A stretch of 33,489 nt of DNA from Schoenoplectus triqueter (GCA_964058805.1 CAXKVV010000210.1:1-33489), one strand, 5' to 3'. Numbered from the stretch's first letter, positions 1-11,493 are shown. Notes: a model not told the origin generated them from the sequence alone. Numbers and translations: made by a program.

Positions 1-361
1 CTCTTTGGTGTTTTCAGATATTCAACATGCTCTATGGATGTGGAACCTAATTATCAATTTTAAGCTTGTGATTAGCATCTCACAATTTCATCATTCCCAT
101 AATTTGTTTAGATTATAACTATTTCTGATGTCTTGCGGATCATTTATGTTATTTTTCAAAGTTTCTCACGATTATGTCAGTTAGACAACAAATTAGCTTT
201 TAGGTTTGTGAATTGGTAAACTGTGAAGAATTTAAATTAGTGTGTTAACCTACCTTGCGAACTATGTATAGCATGTATTTATTTTTATTATTTATTATTT
301 TAAAAATTATTATTATTTTATAATATTATTATCCCATCGCAATGTGTGGGCACTGTACTAG
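1..361 (+). mobile_element. Helitron 3' terminal region
   Basis: The right edge carries the two hallmarks of a Helitron 3' end. There is a short GC hairpin at 333-350 (CCCATCGCAATGTGTGGG, stem CCCA/TGGG), and a CTRR terminus (CTAG, 358-361) about 8 nt later, followed by a host T at 362, as expected for insertion between A and T. The AT-rich tract before the hairpin fits plant Helitrons, whose ends commonly read ATTATYCCGTCGCAACGC-like. No 5' TC end and no Rep/helicase coding is visible, so the body probably starts outside the window or is non-autonomous. Positions 1-300 are otherwise AT-rich with no coding signal. Confidence 0.6.
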
Positions 362-428
362 TGCCAAGTAAAAATGAATGGTCGTCGGATTATGATTTGA
401 GTTACCAAATGCTTCCTCTTATTTTGAA

Positions 429-570
429 ACAACCACCTGAAAAAGCCTAAAAGGAATAGAATTAAGTCAGCAAATAAAAAGAACAAGATGAGGTCTAGTA
501 AATGCTCATGATGTGAAATGCTAGGTCATCATAAAAATACCTGCAAAAGTGTTATTTCACTGGAACAATA
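429..570 (+). pseudogene. MULE transposase C-terminal zinc-knuckle remnant
   Basis: With one frameshift near 447, the plus strand reads a Pro/Lys/Arg-rich stretch followed by a CCHC zinc knuckle (C-x2-C-x4-H-x4-C, about 503-548). A TGA lies between the first two cysteines. A basic, proline-containing segment just before a terminal CCHC knuckle is typical of mudrA-type MULE transposases (family knowledge). A copia Gag knuckle is the main alternative. No transposase core, TIR or target duplication was found nearby. It is a dead fragment lying just downstream of the Helitron end. Confidence 0.4.
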
Positions 571-1699
571 TGAAGGAGCCTCGGTTGTCATTAAACTAGC
601 ACAGAAAATAACTAAAATACAAGGTCTTTTATTATTTTTAAAAATAATTATTTTGCATTATGTATATTTGGATCAATTTTGAACTTTATTGATGTTTCAA
701 CAAGAGCATAAACAAGTCCAAGGCTAGGGCAAAGGATTTGGCGTACACAGCAAAAATCTTGAAGCTTCTTCAAGAAAAAGAAATGTAGTTTTCGTTTATA
801 TAATTAATTGTAGTGAACAACATCATGTTGCTACTTTATCTTCATGGCTACTCCTTTATTTTGAAATTATGAAACATTTACAATTTCAGGGAAAACAAAT
901 TTTTGTTCTAAGTCTGTGCCATTATATTATATATCGAGCAACCTGTGAGTTAATATTGTTTTCCTCATTAATTTATTTCTTGGTTGGATTTAACTTGTTG
1001 TAGTAACGAGATTTTTTGATAATATGTAATATATAGTATTCTGTCTAAGAGTTCAATAAATAGTACATGGTATGGAAAATAATAGATACTATCGTCATAT
1101 ATTGTATGTTCCCCATTAATATTGTTTTCTCCAATAGATTGCTTCTGAATTGAAATATTTAGTATATGGTATGGTAAACTTAAACTGGAAAATGTTTACA
1201 TTTTAGTATGGAAAATGAAAAGTTAATTACGTCGGAGGTCCTCAATTAGAGAGGAGATTCGTATAATTTTCTGAGAGGCTCGCCTTGGCTTATTAGTTAT
1301 CCAAGGGTATTTTAGTCAATATTTATTTATTTACATAAAAAAGAATCTGATGAATTTTTGGTTGGGTTAAATTAACTCTAGTTAAATATGGTAAATATGA
1401 AAGAATATGTAGAGTTATAGGAGATATATGAAATATTGAAGAGTTAATAGGTAAATATGATATTAAATCTTGTTAAATGTCTAAAGAGAATACATTTATT
1501 TAAAATCTCATTGTTTAAATCTTCAAAATAACCATTGTGAAGTCATGCCTCATCTGTAGAAAAGTAAATGCACAAACAGTACTACAGTAACATGTTATAT
1601 TTAGCACATCCGAAGTTAAAATTTATGTTGTACAGTGGACACTGGTGACTGGAGTGACTGGACAGAGAAGCGGAGAAGTAAATTAAAAACAATATAATT
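571..1699. other. AT-rich intergenic stretch
   Basis: No coding region, RNA gene or clear element terminus was recognised here. The sequence is AT-rich, with a slightly more complex patch at about 1225-1320. The run of A at 1685-1689 is the pol III terminator of the minus-strand tRNA gene described next. Confidence 0.5.
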
Positions 1700-1773
1700 T
1701 TCCATTGCCGGGATTTGAACCCGGGTCGCCTGGGTGAAAGCCAGGTATCCTAACCGGACTAGACGACAATGGA
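1700..1773 (-). tRNA. trnE-UUC: tRNA-Glu (anticodon UUC)
   Basis: The reverse complement folds as a complete cloverleaf. The acceptor stem is TCCATTG (1773-1767) pairing with CAATGGA (1707-1701), with discriminator A at 1700. The D arm contains GGTTAGGATA (A box). The anticodon stem CCTGG/CCAGG encloses loop CTTTCAC, giving anticodon TTC. The T arm is CCCGGGTTCAAATCCCGG (B box). There is no intron and no encoded CCA, as expected for a nuclear gene. A T5 run on the transcribed strand (1685-1689) is a good pol III terminator. CAA trinucleotides and an AT-rich TATA-like segment precede the 5' end, as in plant tRNA promoters. All arms pair, so it is probably functional. Confidence 0.96.
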
Positions 1774-2103
1774 TTGATGCCAACTGTTGTATTATATTTA
1801 ATATTAAACACCAACGGTTTCTCCGATCTTGAACAAACGCACAATTCAATTGTAAACTTTACAGTTTTAAATCTGAGTAAAATGTAGAGATAAAAATGGT
1901 TTTAAATTGAGAAAAGATTAATTATTTTCTCCATTTGACCACCAACTCGGCTCCAAGCCCATTGTCTTTCCCTTCTTTCACCTTCTCCGCAGTTACTCCG
2001 AACTCCCAAAGTCCATACAAAAATTGGAGCGGCATATGATACTTTTGCCTCATTTCGCCGGAGTAAAGATCCATCTATAATCTCTGGTCATCTCACTGCT
2101 CCA
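1774..2103 (+). promoter_or_regulatory. Shared intergenic/promoter region of tRNA-Glu and PIGW
   Basis: This 330-bp gap separates two divergent transcription units. The part next to the tRNA is AT-rich. The part next to PIGW contains a pyrimidine-rich tract (about 1962-1990), a common core-promoter or 5' UTR feature of TATA-less plant housekeeping genes. I see no convincing TATA box for PIGW. If transcription starts before 2036, a 14-codon upstream ORF (ATG 2036, stop 2078-2080) would precede the main start in another frame. The transcription start itself cannot be read from sequence alone. Confidence 0.4.
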
Positions 2104-5100
2104 ATGGATCTGTTCGAGACGCCACTGAATCCGAATAAGCGGCTCAAAGAAGAGTAACTCCCTCCTTTTTTTCTTCTTTTCTTCGAATCCTATAGAATTG
2201 TTCGATTCTACAATTCATATCTCATTTCATCAACAGATTCGTGAGCAATCTCACGGGCTCTTCTATGCTAGAGATCGCTGCTCTCTCCACCATTGTTCCT
2301 GTACTCCTCTTTTCTCTGTATCCTTTCTTTCTTTTCTTTTTTTATATAATTTTTGCATATTACACCTAACATTTACCTTATTGTATATGTAACCTCACAT
2401 TACCCATTTTGCAAATAGAGTCCACCACTTTGGGTCTTGAAAATGAGAACAGTACTTACAACTAAGGTTAAGTAAAGTAGTAAACCAAAATTGATTAGGC
2501 ATCCTTATTCTTTCGTGCAACTCTGAGCCCAGCTTGTAATTTTATTTAGTTTTTAAGTTTTCACTTATTGGTTACCAGAAATAGTTTTCATAATAAGATT
2601 GGGTGAAGTTGTTGATGTTCAGTGGATATACTAATTATACCATTACATTACATTAAGCAAATGGTTGGGTCGCAAATGCTAGTCTCGGCAATTATGTTGA
2701 TTGTGAAATACAAATTGCCAATATGATTACTCTGTTGCATTTTGCATGTAGAACATGCAATTTTATTTGTAATTACAGAAAATGCACATGTACCCATGCC
2801 TTTTAAAAACACCAGTTCTCGCAACTAACACCGCAAAAAGATGCATGCCTTTTGGAATTGACAATCTTCTTAAAGTAGGATGCTGGAAGTTCCATGCGTC
2901 TGGTACTGTCCCTGTACAGCACATTGACAAGAGCTATATGCCTAAAAAATGAAAAAAAGAAAAAAGAAAAAAGAAATGTTTTTTCTTGCATGTTGACCTG
3001 ATGATTTGTGGGCATGGGCAAAATGCCTCTTTCAGAATTAGTTAGGTAGCTTTGAGTAAAGTTATTACTGTATATTTTCAGGGTTTGGTTGTTCTGAGGA
3101 AATGGAGCAGTTCATGCTTGTTAAATGGTATATGCAAGTTTGTATCCTTCTTTTTGTCAAAAAATGATTAGGGTGCTATGATCTGTTCAACTTCAGGCTA
3201 TACATATAACAATGTACTGAGCAGACGTTGCCATTTGTTAATTTGAATATAAATGATATTCTGTACAACAACAACAACAACAAAGCCTTTAATCCCAAAT
3301 AAATTGCGGTAGGTTAGAAATAAAACCCAATCTGAAAGTATAAGATCAAAGATTTCAAATATCAATGATAATAATGATGATGAATTACAACAACAATAAC
3401 AATAACAATAACAAAGCTTTTAATCTCAAATAAATTGGGGTAGACTAGAAATGACACCCATCAGAAAGCATAAGATCAAAGATCTCAAATATCAATGATA
3501 ATAATGAGGATGATGAAAAAGAAAAAAAAGTAATAATAATAATAGTAATAAAAAATAAAGAAATAAAAATAAATAAATAAAAATGATAAATGATGATGAT
3601 AAAAATAATAATAATAAATTAATTAAATTAAATTAAATTAAAATGATGATGATAATGATGATGACAATATGATAATGATAATGATAATGATGCTAATAAT
3701 AATAATAATAAAATAGTACAATAAACCTACATTATAAAGTATATTTCTAGATCCTTAATTGTATATTATGAAATCCTAAAATCTAAGAAATGAAAAACTA
3801 AGAACCTGAAGTCTATAACTCTACTACTAGATTCTAATTCCTAAATCATGGTTCTGGTACATGGATCGCCATCTTCCAAGCACTCCTATCCAAAGCAAGC
3901 TCTTTGGATATATTTTATTCATTAAAATCTTTTTTTTATTGCTTTCTCCCATGTCAGTCTTGGTCGACCTCTTTCTCTTTTGTGTTTTCAGGACGACTTA
4001 GAATACCACTGCGTACTGGTGCCTTTTACTATAACAGAGTGTCTATGTTAGATGCCTTGTATTTGGGTCTTATTCTCATGTTTGTTTGGTTAAATTGCAC
4101 TTTTCAGATGATGAACAAGGAACCTTGGCGAAGAAGAGCAAAAATGTAAAACCATCGAATAAAGGTTTGGGTTCTCATCTGGTTGCCCTGGCTTTGGACT
4201 ATATCTTTGTAATATTGCCAATTCTCTTGGTTTTCACGGTAATTTGTTTTCTCTGTGCATTGAGTCCATTTTTTTAGTTAAATGTTATTTTACCATGTTT
4301 TGGAGTTTTAAGCCTTAACTAAGCATGCTTCAGCAATGTAAAGTAAAAGGTAAAGAAAAACAACACACCAACAGCCTAGCGCAATTAAACCAGCTGGTAC
4401 CAGTATTACGTATAATCAGCTCAAACCACTTCACCTGCTTCAATGGGTCCCCTACATGTCTTTGGTTAAATCATCTCTGTGAAAGTTTGGCTTCTTCAAT
4501 AGGTACTTCAATCAGTTAGTCCATTTATTTTATGTTATTTAAGTGGTAGATTTTGCAAAGAAGGTGAGGCTACCTGAGCTATTAACTAATGGAAAAACTT
4601 AAACGAATCAACACCAAAACTTGAAGGGGCTGATAAAACCAAGTTCAGAAGCTTAATGGTTTGCGTGCAATAATGCCGGTGGTTATTTGAACCAGTTGGT
4701 AAAATCTGATATCTTTTGTCAAAATTTGTTATCAAGCATAATCACTGACCGGATTCAACTTCCCTTTGGTTCTTTTTATCTTTAGGTACTTGCTGAATGG
4801 TGTTACCAGTTTCTGAGTCTCATCATACTTATGGTGTTGTTTATAATGGCATCAAAAAGGTTATCTTTTTGAAAACTACATTTTCCTCCCACTTTTATAA
4901 AATATACTGTTCTTTCATCCTTTCAAGCATTTAAAGTCATTGAGTTCAATTCGTTAACATATTTTCTTTCTTTAGATCTGAATTTCATTCTAAAGTGGGA
5001 AAGAGCCATTTTTCTTCCTTCAGAAATATTATTTCATCATACCGAATATCTGTGGTAAGAACTAAAGATGCAACTTTCTGTACTATAATACCAGATGTTA

Positions 5101-8100
5101 CACATATGGATTAAAATATTTCTAACAATTATGCTTGATTGCTTAGCACCTCAATTTGTCAATTCAACATCCATAACCCTACTTTTTTTGCCTTCCTCGG
5201 TAGGGCCATGCTTGAAGAGAGTGATAAAGTGGATGGAAAAGGGGAGGGCTCTGACCCTACATGAGAGTGTAATAAGAGTTTATCCCCTTATTCGTCCACT
5301 TTAGTCCTCTACTAAGCCAAATATAACCTTGAGTAATTAAGCATCAAGACTGTTCAGTCCAGTAGGATACTGCAATCAGGATTTTTATCCCTTTTTGCAA
5401 GTATAATTTGATTTCTTTTCCTCTTTTTACAGGAATAAGTAATGATGTTTTTTTTTGAAGTTCTATTTTTTGCTTGCACTGTAGGTAGTTGTAACATGCT
5501 TGTGCATATTGGCTGTGGATTTTAAGATCTTTCCTCGGCATTATGCCAAGACTGAAACCTATGGCACCAGTTTGGTTAGTCTGTATCATTAATGATAGCT
5601 GTACTTTCTTCAACATTTAACTCTCGATTATTTCTTCTGTCATGTTTTCTCTTGCTTACTCTACGATTCATCTACAAGTAACCACAAAGTTGTGTGGTGC
5701 TTGAATGAATTGACAACTCTGTCCTTATTGTAATGACACCTGCACAATTCCTTTAATCTGATTTGTTCTATTAGAATTGGCAATTTAAACCATTTGTTAG
5801 ACTCAACTGTTCCCATGATGTTTTATCTTATATGATGTCTTGGATTGAAAATCGGCACAACTGTGCCATCGCAATATTGGCAGCAGATGCCTACTTGTAT
5901 TTTCATAGAGTGCCCATTATTTAGCTTGTTCGAGTTTATGGCATCTTGAGATATTATGACCAATTAAACTGAATTCATCTGAACAAGCATACATGTTGGA
6001 TTCTCTATACCTGTAAATTCTGACAATAGATTGATGAATTAATCCTGAAAATTACTTTTAGTTTAGTCACTTGTCGTTGACTTCCTTGATTGTGGAGATG
6101 AATGTTATTTTAAAATGCCAAAAATTAGTGGTTTTAATCTTGCGAAATGTTGGGTGCTATCTGGCAATAAATTAGTTATCGAGTGTAACATCGAACAGAT
6201 AAACTTGTTTTTTATCACAGATGGATCTTGGAGTTGGATCTTTCGTGGTGGCAAATGCATTGGTATCCAAACAAGCTCGTGATTTTAAATCTCTGTGAGT
6301 CTTCGTTTACCTTTTCTTTCTTTTCCACTGTTCTCTTAATCTGAACTCTTGTTCCTTTTAGTAATGCAATGATTAATATTCATTTTAAGTATATTTAGAT
6401 GAAGGAAAGCTTAACTGGGTTAAATTGGTATACGCACCAGCATGAATTCAGTACATCATCATGCCCTCCTTTTAGCCAGCTTTTGTTTTATTTACCTGTT
6501 GGATACCTAGCCTAACACAATACTATTAGTATGACTGTTAAAATCATAATATTCCGTCTTTAATCATCTTATCTTTCTTTGTTTTATTCATTTATGTATT
6601 TACTTGTGTCTATTGTCACATAGAAAGCTAAAGGCTGCTTTGCAATCTATAAGCCCCTTGATATTATTAGGCTTTGGTCGCCTTATTTCGACAACAGGAA
6701 TAGATTATCAGGTGTCTTCTATTTTATCTTTTTACACTTTGGCTCTACTACTACTTTGTTCAAACATGGTATGCCATTTTGCAAATTATGCCCTAAAGGC
6801 CAAAAACCTACTATGTATATGAAATAACACCTGGCACTTCTTGCACTTAATTTATCATCCATTATGTTTGGGCTATTTGGGAATTTTGTCCAACCATCTA
6901 ATGATGTGAACTTGAGCAAAATTTAAATTTGGACCTATTTTCTTGTCTCTTTGCTATCTGCTATGAGTTGTTAATATATGATACCTTAGTGTTTTTTCTT
7001 TGTTTAAATTAGTTTTTAGTGTTGGTTCTTATTTGCAAAAGCTCTACATATGACAAGATAATAGCTTCTGGTTGGTACTGGTTGTGGAGTCTATAAAGAA
7101 ATATAGATTGTTTGACAATTATTTTCAATCTCAACATAAAAAAATAGTGCTTAGTAAAAGTATGATGCTTATTTTCTAATTATTAAATTGTTCTTTTGTT
7201 TAACAAAAAGATCAGTACTGCTTAAGTATGTGCTGATATAGGACCTGATTAGTGCAGTAATAGAATTAAGAAATAATCAGTTGGTATAATCTAATGAGGG
7301 GTTCAGGTACATGTAGGGGAGTATGGGGTCCACTGGAACTTCTTTTTCACGCTCGCAGCTGTTTCTATTCTAACTACCTTCGTTCGAATCCACCCTGAAT
7401 ATTGTGGACTATTTGGCTTATTAATCCTTTCAGGTACTGTACATTATATTTTTTTTGCTCATCCATGAAACTGGAGAATTATATCATTGCTCACTGTGCA
7501 AAAACTCAAAATGCTCCATATACTCTTAAACATGTTATACAGAAGGAAAATTTATTACTCAGACATTATCTTTTTTCTTTTATTATTTAGTGAAGATAAT
7601 GTCGAACGGACTTATCAAATTGGCAATTTTTTTTGTTTTTATATTATTTTTCTTTCAGGATATCAGATGGCTCTGGGATTTGGGTTAAGTGAGTATTTGA
7701 CTTCTAGTGAAAGGGGAGCTAATCTAATAAGCCAAAACAAAGAGGGCATTTTCAGCATATTTGGTATAAGTTTACTATAATGCCCCAAATATATATACAT
7801 TCCTTATTTGTACTCCATTGGTTCAAGTGTTGCAATGTGTTGTGCATTCCTACGCTGTCGCAGATTTGTTCTATTGATTGCAAGATGTCATTAATTCAGT
7901 CCAGATGCATCCTCTAGTGCTAATTATGTTGTGTTTCTTTTACCGTACATTTTCAACCGTGGTTATGATTCTGGCAACATTGGAAACAAGTTCCTGGAAG
8001 GTACTTGTGTGCCAGTTTAGTGAAAAAAGAGTTTCACTTTTTATCTATTTTACTTAGGTTAATGCATCTAGTCTTGCATGGCTGCTTTGCTTTCAATTCA

Positions 8101-10175
8101 TAAGAGTTCTTATGTATCTATAATTTGTCAGGATACTGGGGCATGTATTTGATTGGTGTATATTTCGGCCATAAGTTGCTATTTGGAGCTAATTCTTCAG
8201 GTAAAGATGTTGGCACCCAATTTCGGAAAATAAAAATTTGGGCCCTTGCTGCAGTTTTATGGTCAGTACTCTTTCATTCTTGTTTTCTTTTTCCTTTTCC
8301 TGTTTTCAATATTTGTACTGCTCTTCTTCTTTCAGTTGCTCTGCTGAGGTACAATAGGACCATGATATCTGTTAATGTTGAGGCTTACTTTATATGTTTG
8401 TGGCAGCTTTAATTGCATGGCGGTCATTTTTTTTATTAGAGCACAACAGAAGAACAAGTTTTGATGTTAATACTTAGACTAACAATTCAATTGTAGAACT
8501 TGACATTCAAGTGGACTTATGGTTTTACTTTCAAACATTATCTCATCTTGTCATTAAACTATTCTGTGGTTGCACAACCTGACAAGAATAAGATTTCCCA
8601 ACATAACATAACATAGCATAAGAGCTTAGAGAACTTCATCCACCAACCAAACATGGATTTTAGGCTTTAGAGTCAATTATGACAAGCTTAGTTTTTCTTT
8701 TCTGACCAAAAAAATCAGGTGTTGGTCCTTGAAATTTTCTGAAAGCACCAATGTAGTTCGTCCGCCTTATATTTGTGCCAAGTTAAACATTTGAAAAGAA
8801 TCAAGTTGGTCCTTGAATTTTTGGAATGGAACAAAGTTGGTCCTCAGTTTTATTTTTACCCAAGTGGTCCCTGAATATGAAATAAAAAAGCTAAGTTGGT
8901 TCATTCGAGAATTGAGTAATAGGAGGGAATAAATTGGTTATTTCCAAGGTCGTAAGACTAAGTTCTCTCAAGAGTTTGAAGACCGATTCAGGGCAGTAGA
9001 AAATTTAAGGGACCAACTTGTTCTTTTAAAAAAAGTTCAAGCACTAATTAGTCTAATATGATACAGAAAAAAGTTCGAGGTCAATAAAACTGTTATCGCT
9101 TTCAATTTAGTTCTGTGCTAGCCAAATGATCAATAATCATTATTACTTTCTCATGTTTATCTCGTATTTAGAGAATATCTGGTAATACTTTGTTTTCATT
9201 GAAATTGCTTATCAGGACCTCAACTATTGTTCTGGATAACTATGTGCAAAGAGTCTCTCGAAGGATGGTACGTTGAATATCCTGTTACTTCTTTTTTATC
9301 TGTATGTTTTGTCTTTTCATCATCATATAGTTTGCTTTCCACTTTCTGTGCAGTGCAACATGGCATATGTCTCAATTGTACTCGCTCAGAATTTTCAGGT
9401 ACTTGTTTATTTTACAACAACTACAATATCCACCACCTACCAGTTATTATAAAATAAATTCTGAAAAATATTGACAATTGACGTCATCAAATAAGAGACA
9501 TGAATTTGTTAATGTTATTGGTTTTTTGAAATCTTGAGAGCAGCTGTCAAGATTGGTATCAGTTGCTTTCCTGTTGTTCTTATTGAGCTCAATTTTCTTG
9601 GGGAAATAGGAAATATTAAAGCTACAGAAAATATAAATTCAATTGGGTTTAATTTGAGAATTGAGATCAAATTTAGATACAAATTGTGTCAGATTGTGGT
9701 CAATTTATGCCTTAATTAAACATCTGGGTTAAAAGTTATCACACTGGCTGAAATCACTGCCTTAATTAATTCATGCAATTTGTTTGTATTGTCTTGTTTA
9801 CTGATTTTGTAAACAATAATTTCTTTATAGGTGCTCTCTGTTCTAACCTTAGCTGATTCTGAGAGAAATTTAGTCTTTGAGGATGCATTTAACCAAAACC
9901 TACTTGGTTCTTTTCTCCTGGTAAACTAGTCTACTCCAACCGTTTCTTGCAAACATTCACCAATGAAATGGCGCATTTCTTACCTATCAAATGTAACAAT
10001 TGCCTCTCTTTTTTTTGTGCAGGCTAATATTCTTACTGGAATGGTCAATCTCTTGGTGGACACCATCTCAGCTTCTCCCCTCACAGCCTTAATTATTCTG
10101 TTATCATATTCTATAATTTTATCTTTTTCTACCGGCATTGCATCATTTTTTGGTATCCGATTTAAATTTTGGTAA
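2104..10175 (+). CDS. PIGW: PIGW/GWT1, GPI-anchor inositol acyltransferase (16 exons, 465 aa)
   Basis: Coding exons: 2104-2153, 2237-2300, 3082-3127, 4108-4238, 4786-4859, 4976-5054, 5485-5574, 6221-6294, 6624-6711, 7307-7433, 7659-7763, 8132-8261, 9216-9267, 9354-9398, 9831-9920, 10023-10175. All introns are GT-AG, every junction is in phase and the sum is 1398 nt (465 aa plus stop), the usual plant PIGW length. PIGW is a multi-pass ER protein that transfers a fatty acyl chain from acyl-CoA to the inositol of GlcN-PI, an early GPI-anchor step. Recognition rests on the N-terminal [18 protein letters not shown] block, [20 protein letters not shown] (residues 158-177), [14 protein letters not shown], the [13 protein letters not shown] motif (about residue 237), GYWGMYLIG and a C-terminus ending in RFKFW. 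Hydrophobic spans recur throughout. Asp160 and Lys170 have the 10-residue spacing of the Asp/Lys pair I recall as catalytic in yeast Gwt1. The ATG is followed by G. Donor 2 (CCT|GTACTC) is weak but forced by phase and homology. No lesion was seen. Confidence 0.95.
3267..4035 (-). mobile_element. RTE-type LINE 3' end, antisense in PIGW intron 3
   Basis: On the minus strand, 4035-3840 reads a broken C-terminal tail typical of plant RTE LINE reverse transcriptases: an [11 protein letters not shown] start, a basic stretch, then [20 protein letters not shown] and a stop. Below it lies a 3' UTR rich in ATT/ATG triplets. The 3' end is a tail that reads as (TTG)n on the minus strand, preceded by a TTTGGGATTAAAGGCTTTG-type sequence. 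RTE LINEs characteristically end in short tandem triplets rather than poly(A). The tail module occurs twice (about 3267-3370 and 3388-3500). Only the last roughly 65 codons remain, so it is a 5'-truncated dead copy. It accounts for most of intron 3. Confidence 0.75.
3500..3715. repeat. Compound AT-rich microsatellite (ATG/ATA/ATT repeats)
   Basis: The stretch consists almost entirely of interrupted GAT, AAT, AAAT and AATTA runs, such as AATTAAATTAAATTAAAT and GATAATGATAATGATAATG. It lies inside the LINE 3' UTR and probably grew by slippage of its triplet-rich sequence. Length polymorphism is likely. Confidence 0.85.
8715..9080. repeat. Degenerate dispersed repeat in PIGW intron 12
   Basis: The phrase GTTGGTCCTTGAA recurs in variant form at about 8721, 8815, 8836 and 8863. 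Its inverse (GGGACCAACTTGTTC) occurs at about 9010. Repeated GGTCC/GGACC phrases with an inverted copy at the far side suggest an old, non-coding DNA transposon or MITE with internal repeats. The family is not identified and the borders are approximate. It lies within the long intron between exons 12 and 13. Confidence 0.3.
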
Positions 10176-10260
10176 TGCTACCCATATATACATTCAAGAT
10201 AATTTATTAATGAATGTAGATCTTGTGTGTGTTGTTTTTTGTAAATGAATCACCGAAAGT
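10176..10260 (+). terminator. Probable PIGW 3' UTR / poly(A) region
   Basis: Just after the TAA (10173-10175) the DNA shows T-rich and TGTGTG-rich far-upstream-type elements (about 10222-10240) and A-rich near-upstream-like hexamers (TTAATGAATG, AAATGAATC). This fits the loose plant polyadenylation code, and no canonical AATAAA lies close by. The cleavage site is not determinable. The stretch 10261-10720 holds no recognised feature. Confidence 0.35.
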
Positions 10261-10720
10261 GAGTTTTTGTTTACAATATTATTATTTGCTAACAAATCAA
10301 CATCAATTTATTAGGCGTGCAAAAGGTTGACATAGGGGGCTATCATTATTCATTGTGAGTTTGATGGATAAACTTCTTTGGAGTTGGTGTCATTGTAACT
10401 TCATCGTGTCATAAATTGGACATCTTACTTCGAACTTTTCTTTTCTTTTACCCTCACTTCAAAGGAAATGTTTGGTCTGATCAAACCATTCTCTAAAGTT
10501 AACATCTAAAAGTTACTTTATTCATTGACCTCAATTTGGAGTTAAAATCTAATTCATTGACAGTCATCAAAATTATATTTTCACAAGTCAGGAATTTAGA
10601 TTGGACGCATATATGATGCATATAAAAAACATCGGATTTGATACATATTTTATTGCTTAATAAAGATAAATATTTTGTAATAATCTGACTTTCAATGATC
10701 CTGATTTGATAGGCAAATGA

Positions 10721-11394
10721 CTGTATCCAGTAATATATCACTTATTCTTTCATTGCCTTATTATATCTGATTTTTGGAATAACATTCTTACATTACATCC
10801 TCAAATGAGATCTTTTACTATTAACTCACTGTTAGATTTGTGGAATTCTTGTTTACTATTATCTATTTTTCAATATTGGAGTACACTATTAGCCGCTAAT
10901 GTTTGGGTGATTTGGTTGGAGCGTAATAAACGAGTGTTTAATACCTCCTTGCCATCTGAATATGCTAATTTGTCTTTCCTTATTGTGCATCTATTCCGTT
11001 TATGGATAGATACATCAACTAATTTTGAGAGCATACTGGTGGGTGACGTGGGACTTGTTCTTCCATAAGCCGCTTCAGTCCCCTTGCCTAGTGTTGTGTC
11101 TCTGCCTGGGGAGGTTCCTCCCTCTCCTTTCACTGATGATGAGGATCTCTTGGATTACTGATATTGATTTTGTTTTAGATGGATTGTGTCTTTGTTTTTT
11201 ATTTCTACATGCTTATTTTGCTGTAACAAGATTTACGTTACTTTTCTGCTCCTACCTCTTAGGAGTATTTAATTCTATTTGTTGTATTACATGTTTATGG
11301 TTTATACTTTATGAGCTGTAGGTTTGTAATAACATTTTACTTTCGTAAAGAAATGGAAGCTGGCATCTTTTTGGATGTTTTTAAAAAAAATATA
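10721..11394 (+). mobile_element. L1-type LINE 3' fragment (RT zinc-binding C-terminus and 3' UTR)
   Basis: The plus strand reads HLFFHC (10739-10756), then FWN, and after a start-like ATG at 10805 the block WVIWLERNKRVF (10904-10939). This combination is the hallmark of the zf-RVT and following segment at the C-terminus of plant L1-type non-LTR retrotransposon ORF2 proteins (family knowledge). The frame is closed by TGA at 10718 upstream and TAA at 11066. A DDEDLLDY-like acidic tail can still be read after the latter. The region to about 11370 resembles a T-rich LINE 3' UTR and ends in an A-rich tract near 11380. Only the last part of ORF2 is kept, so it is a truncated, inactive copy lying about 550 bp past PIGW, on the same strand. 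Confidence 0.75.
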
Positions 11395-11467
11395 TTAAGA
11401 TATTTTTAATTGATCAGGTATTTCATAAGAGCAAATACGAATCATATATTGAACGACTAATAGTTGA

Positions 11468-11493
11468 ATATATATATATATATAGAGAGAGAG
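11468..11493. repeat. (AT)n(AG)n microsatellite
   Basis: A pure AT dinucleotide run passes directly into GA repeats. It is a simple-sequence locus in the AT-rich gap between the LINE fragment and the LTR-like region. Confidence 0.9.

Noticed and set aside
1616..1849. 77-codon minus-strand open frame
   Set aside because: It overlaps the whole tRNA-Glu gene and is a by-product of it.
2301..2317. Alternative exon 2 donor at 2318 (CTCT|GTATCC)
   Set aside because: It leaves a phase that cannot join exon 3 at 3082 and inserts residues not expected in the family; donor 2301 gives a perfect join.
2198..2392. 64-codon frame across PIGW exon 2
   Set aside because: It reads exon 2 in another frame and runs into intron; the phase-consistent exon 2237-2300 explains the conservation.
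3267..3530. tRNA-derived SINE interpretation of the AACAACAAC...CCTTTAATCCC repeats
   Set aside because: The adjoining antisense LINE ORF end shows that these are the 3' tail of an RTE LINE; no A and B boxes were seen.
5344..5616. 90-codon minus-strand frame
   Set aside because: Antisense shadow of PIGW exon 7 and flanking introns.
10870..11133. Minus-strand 87-codon frame
   Set aside because: Antisense of the L1-type LINE C-terminus, which has recognisable motifs on the plus strand.
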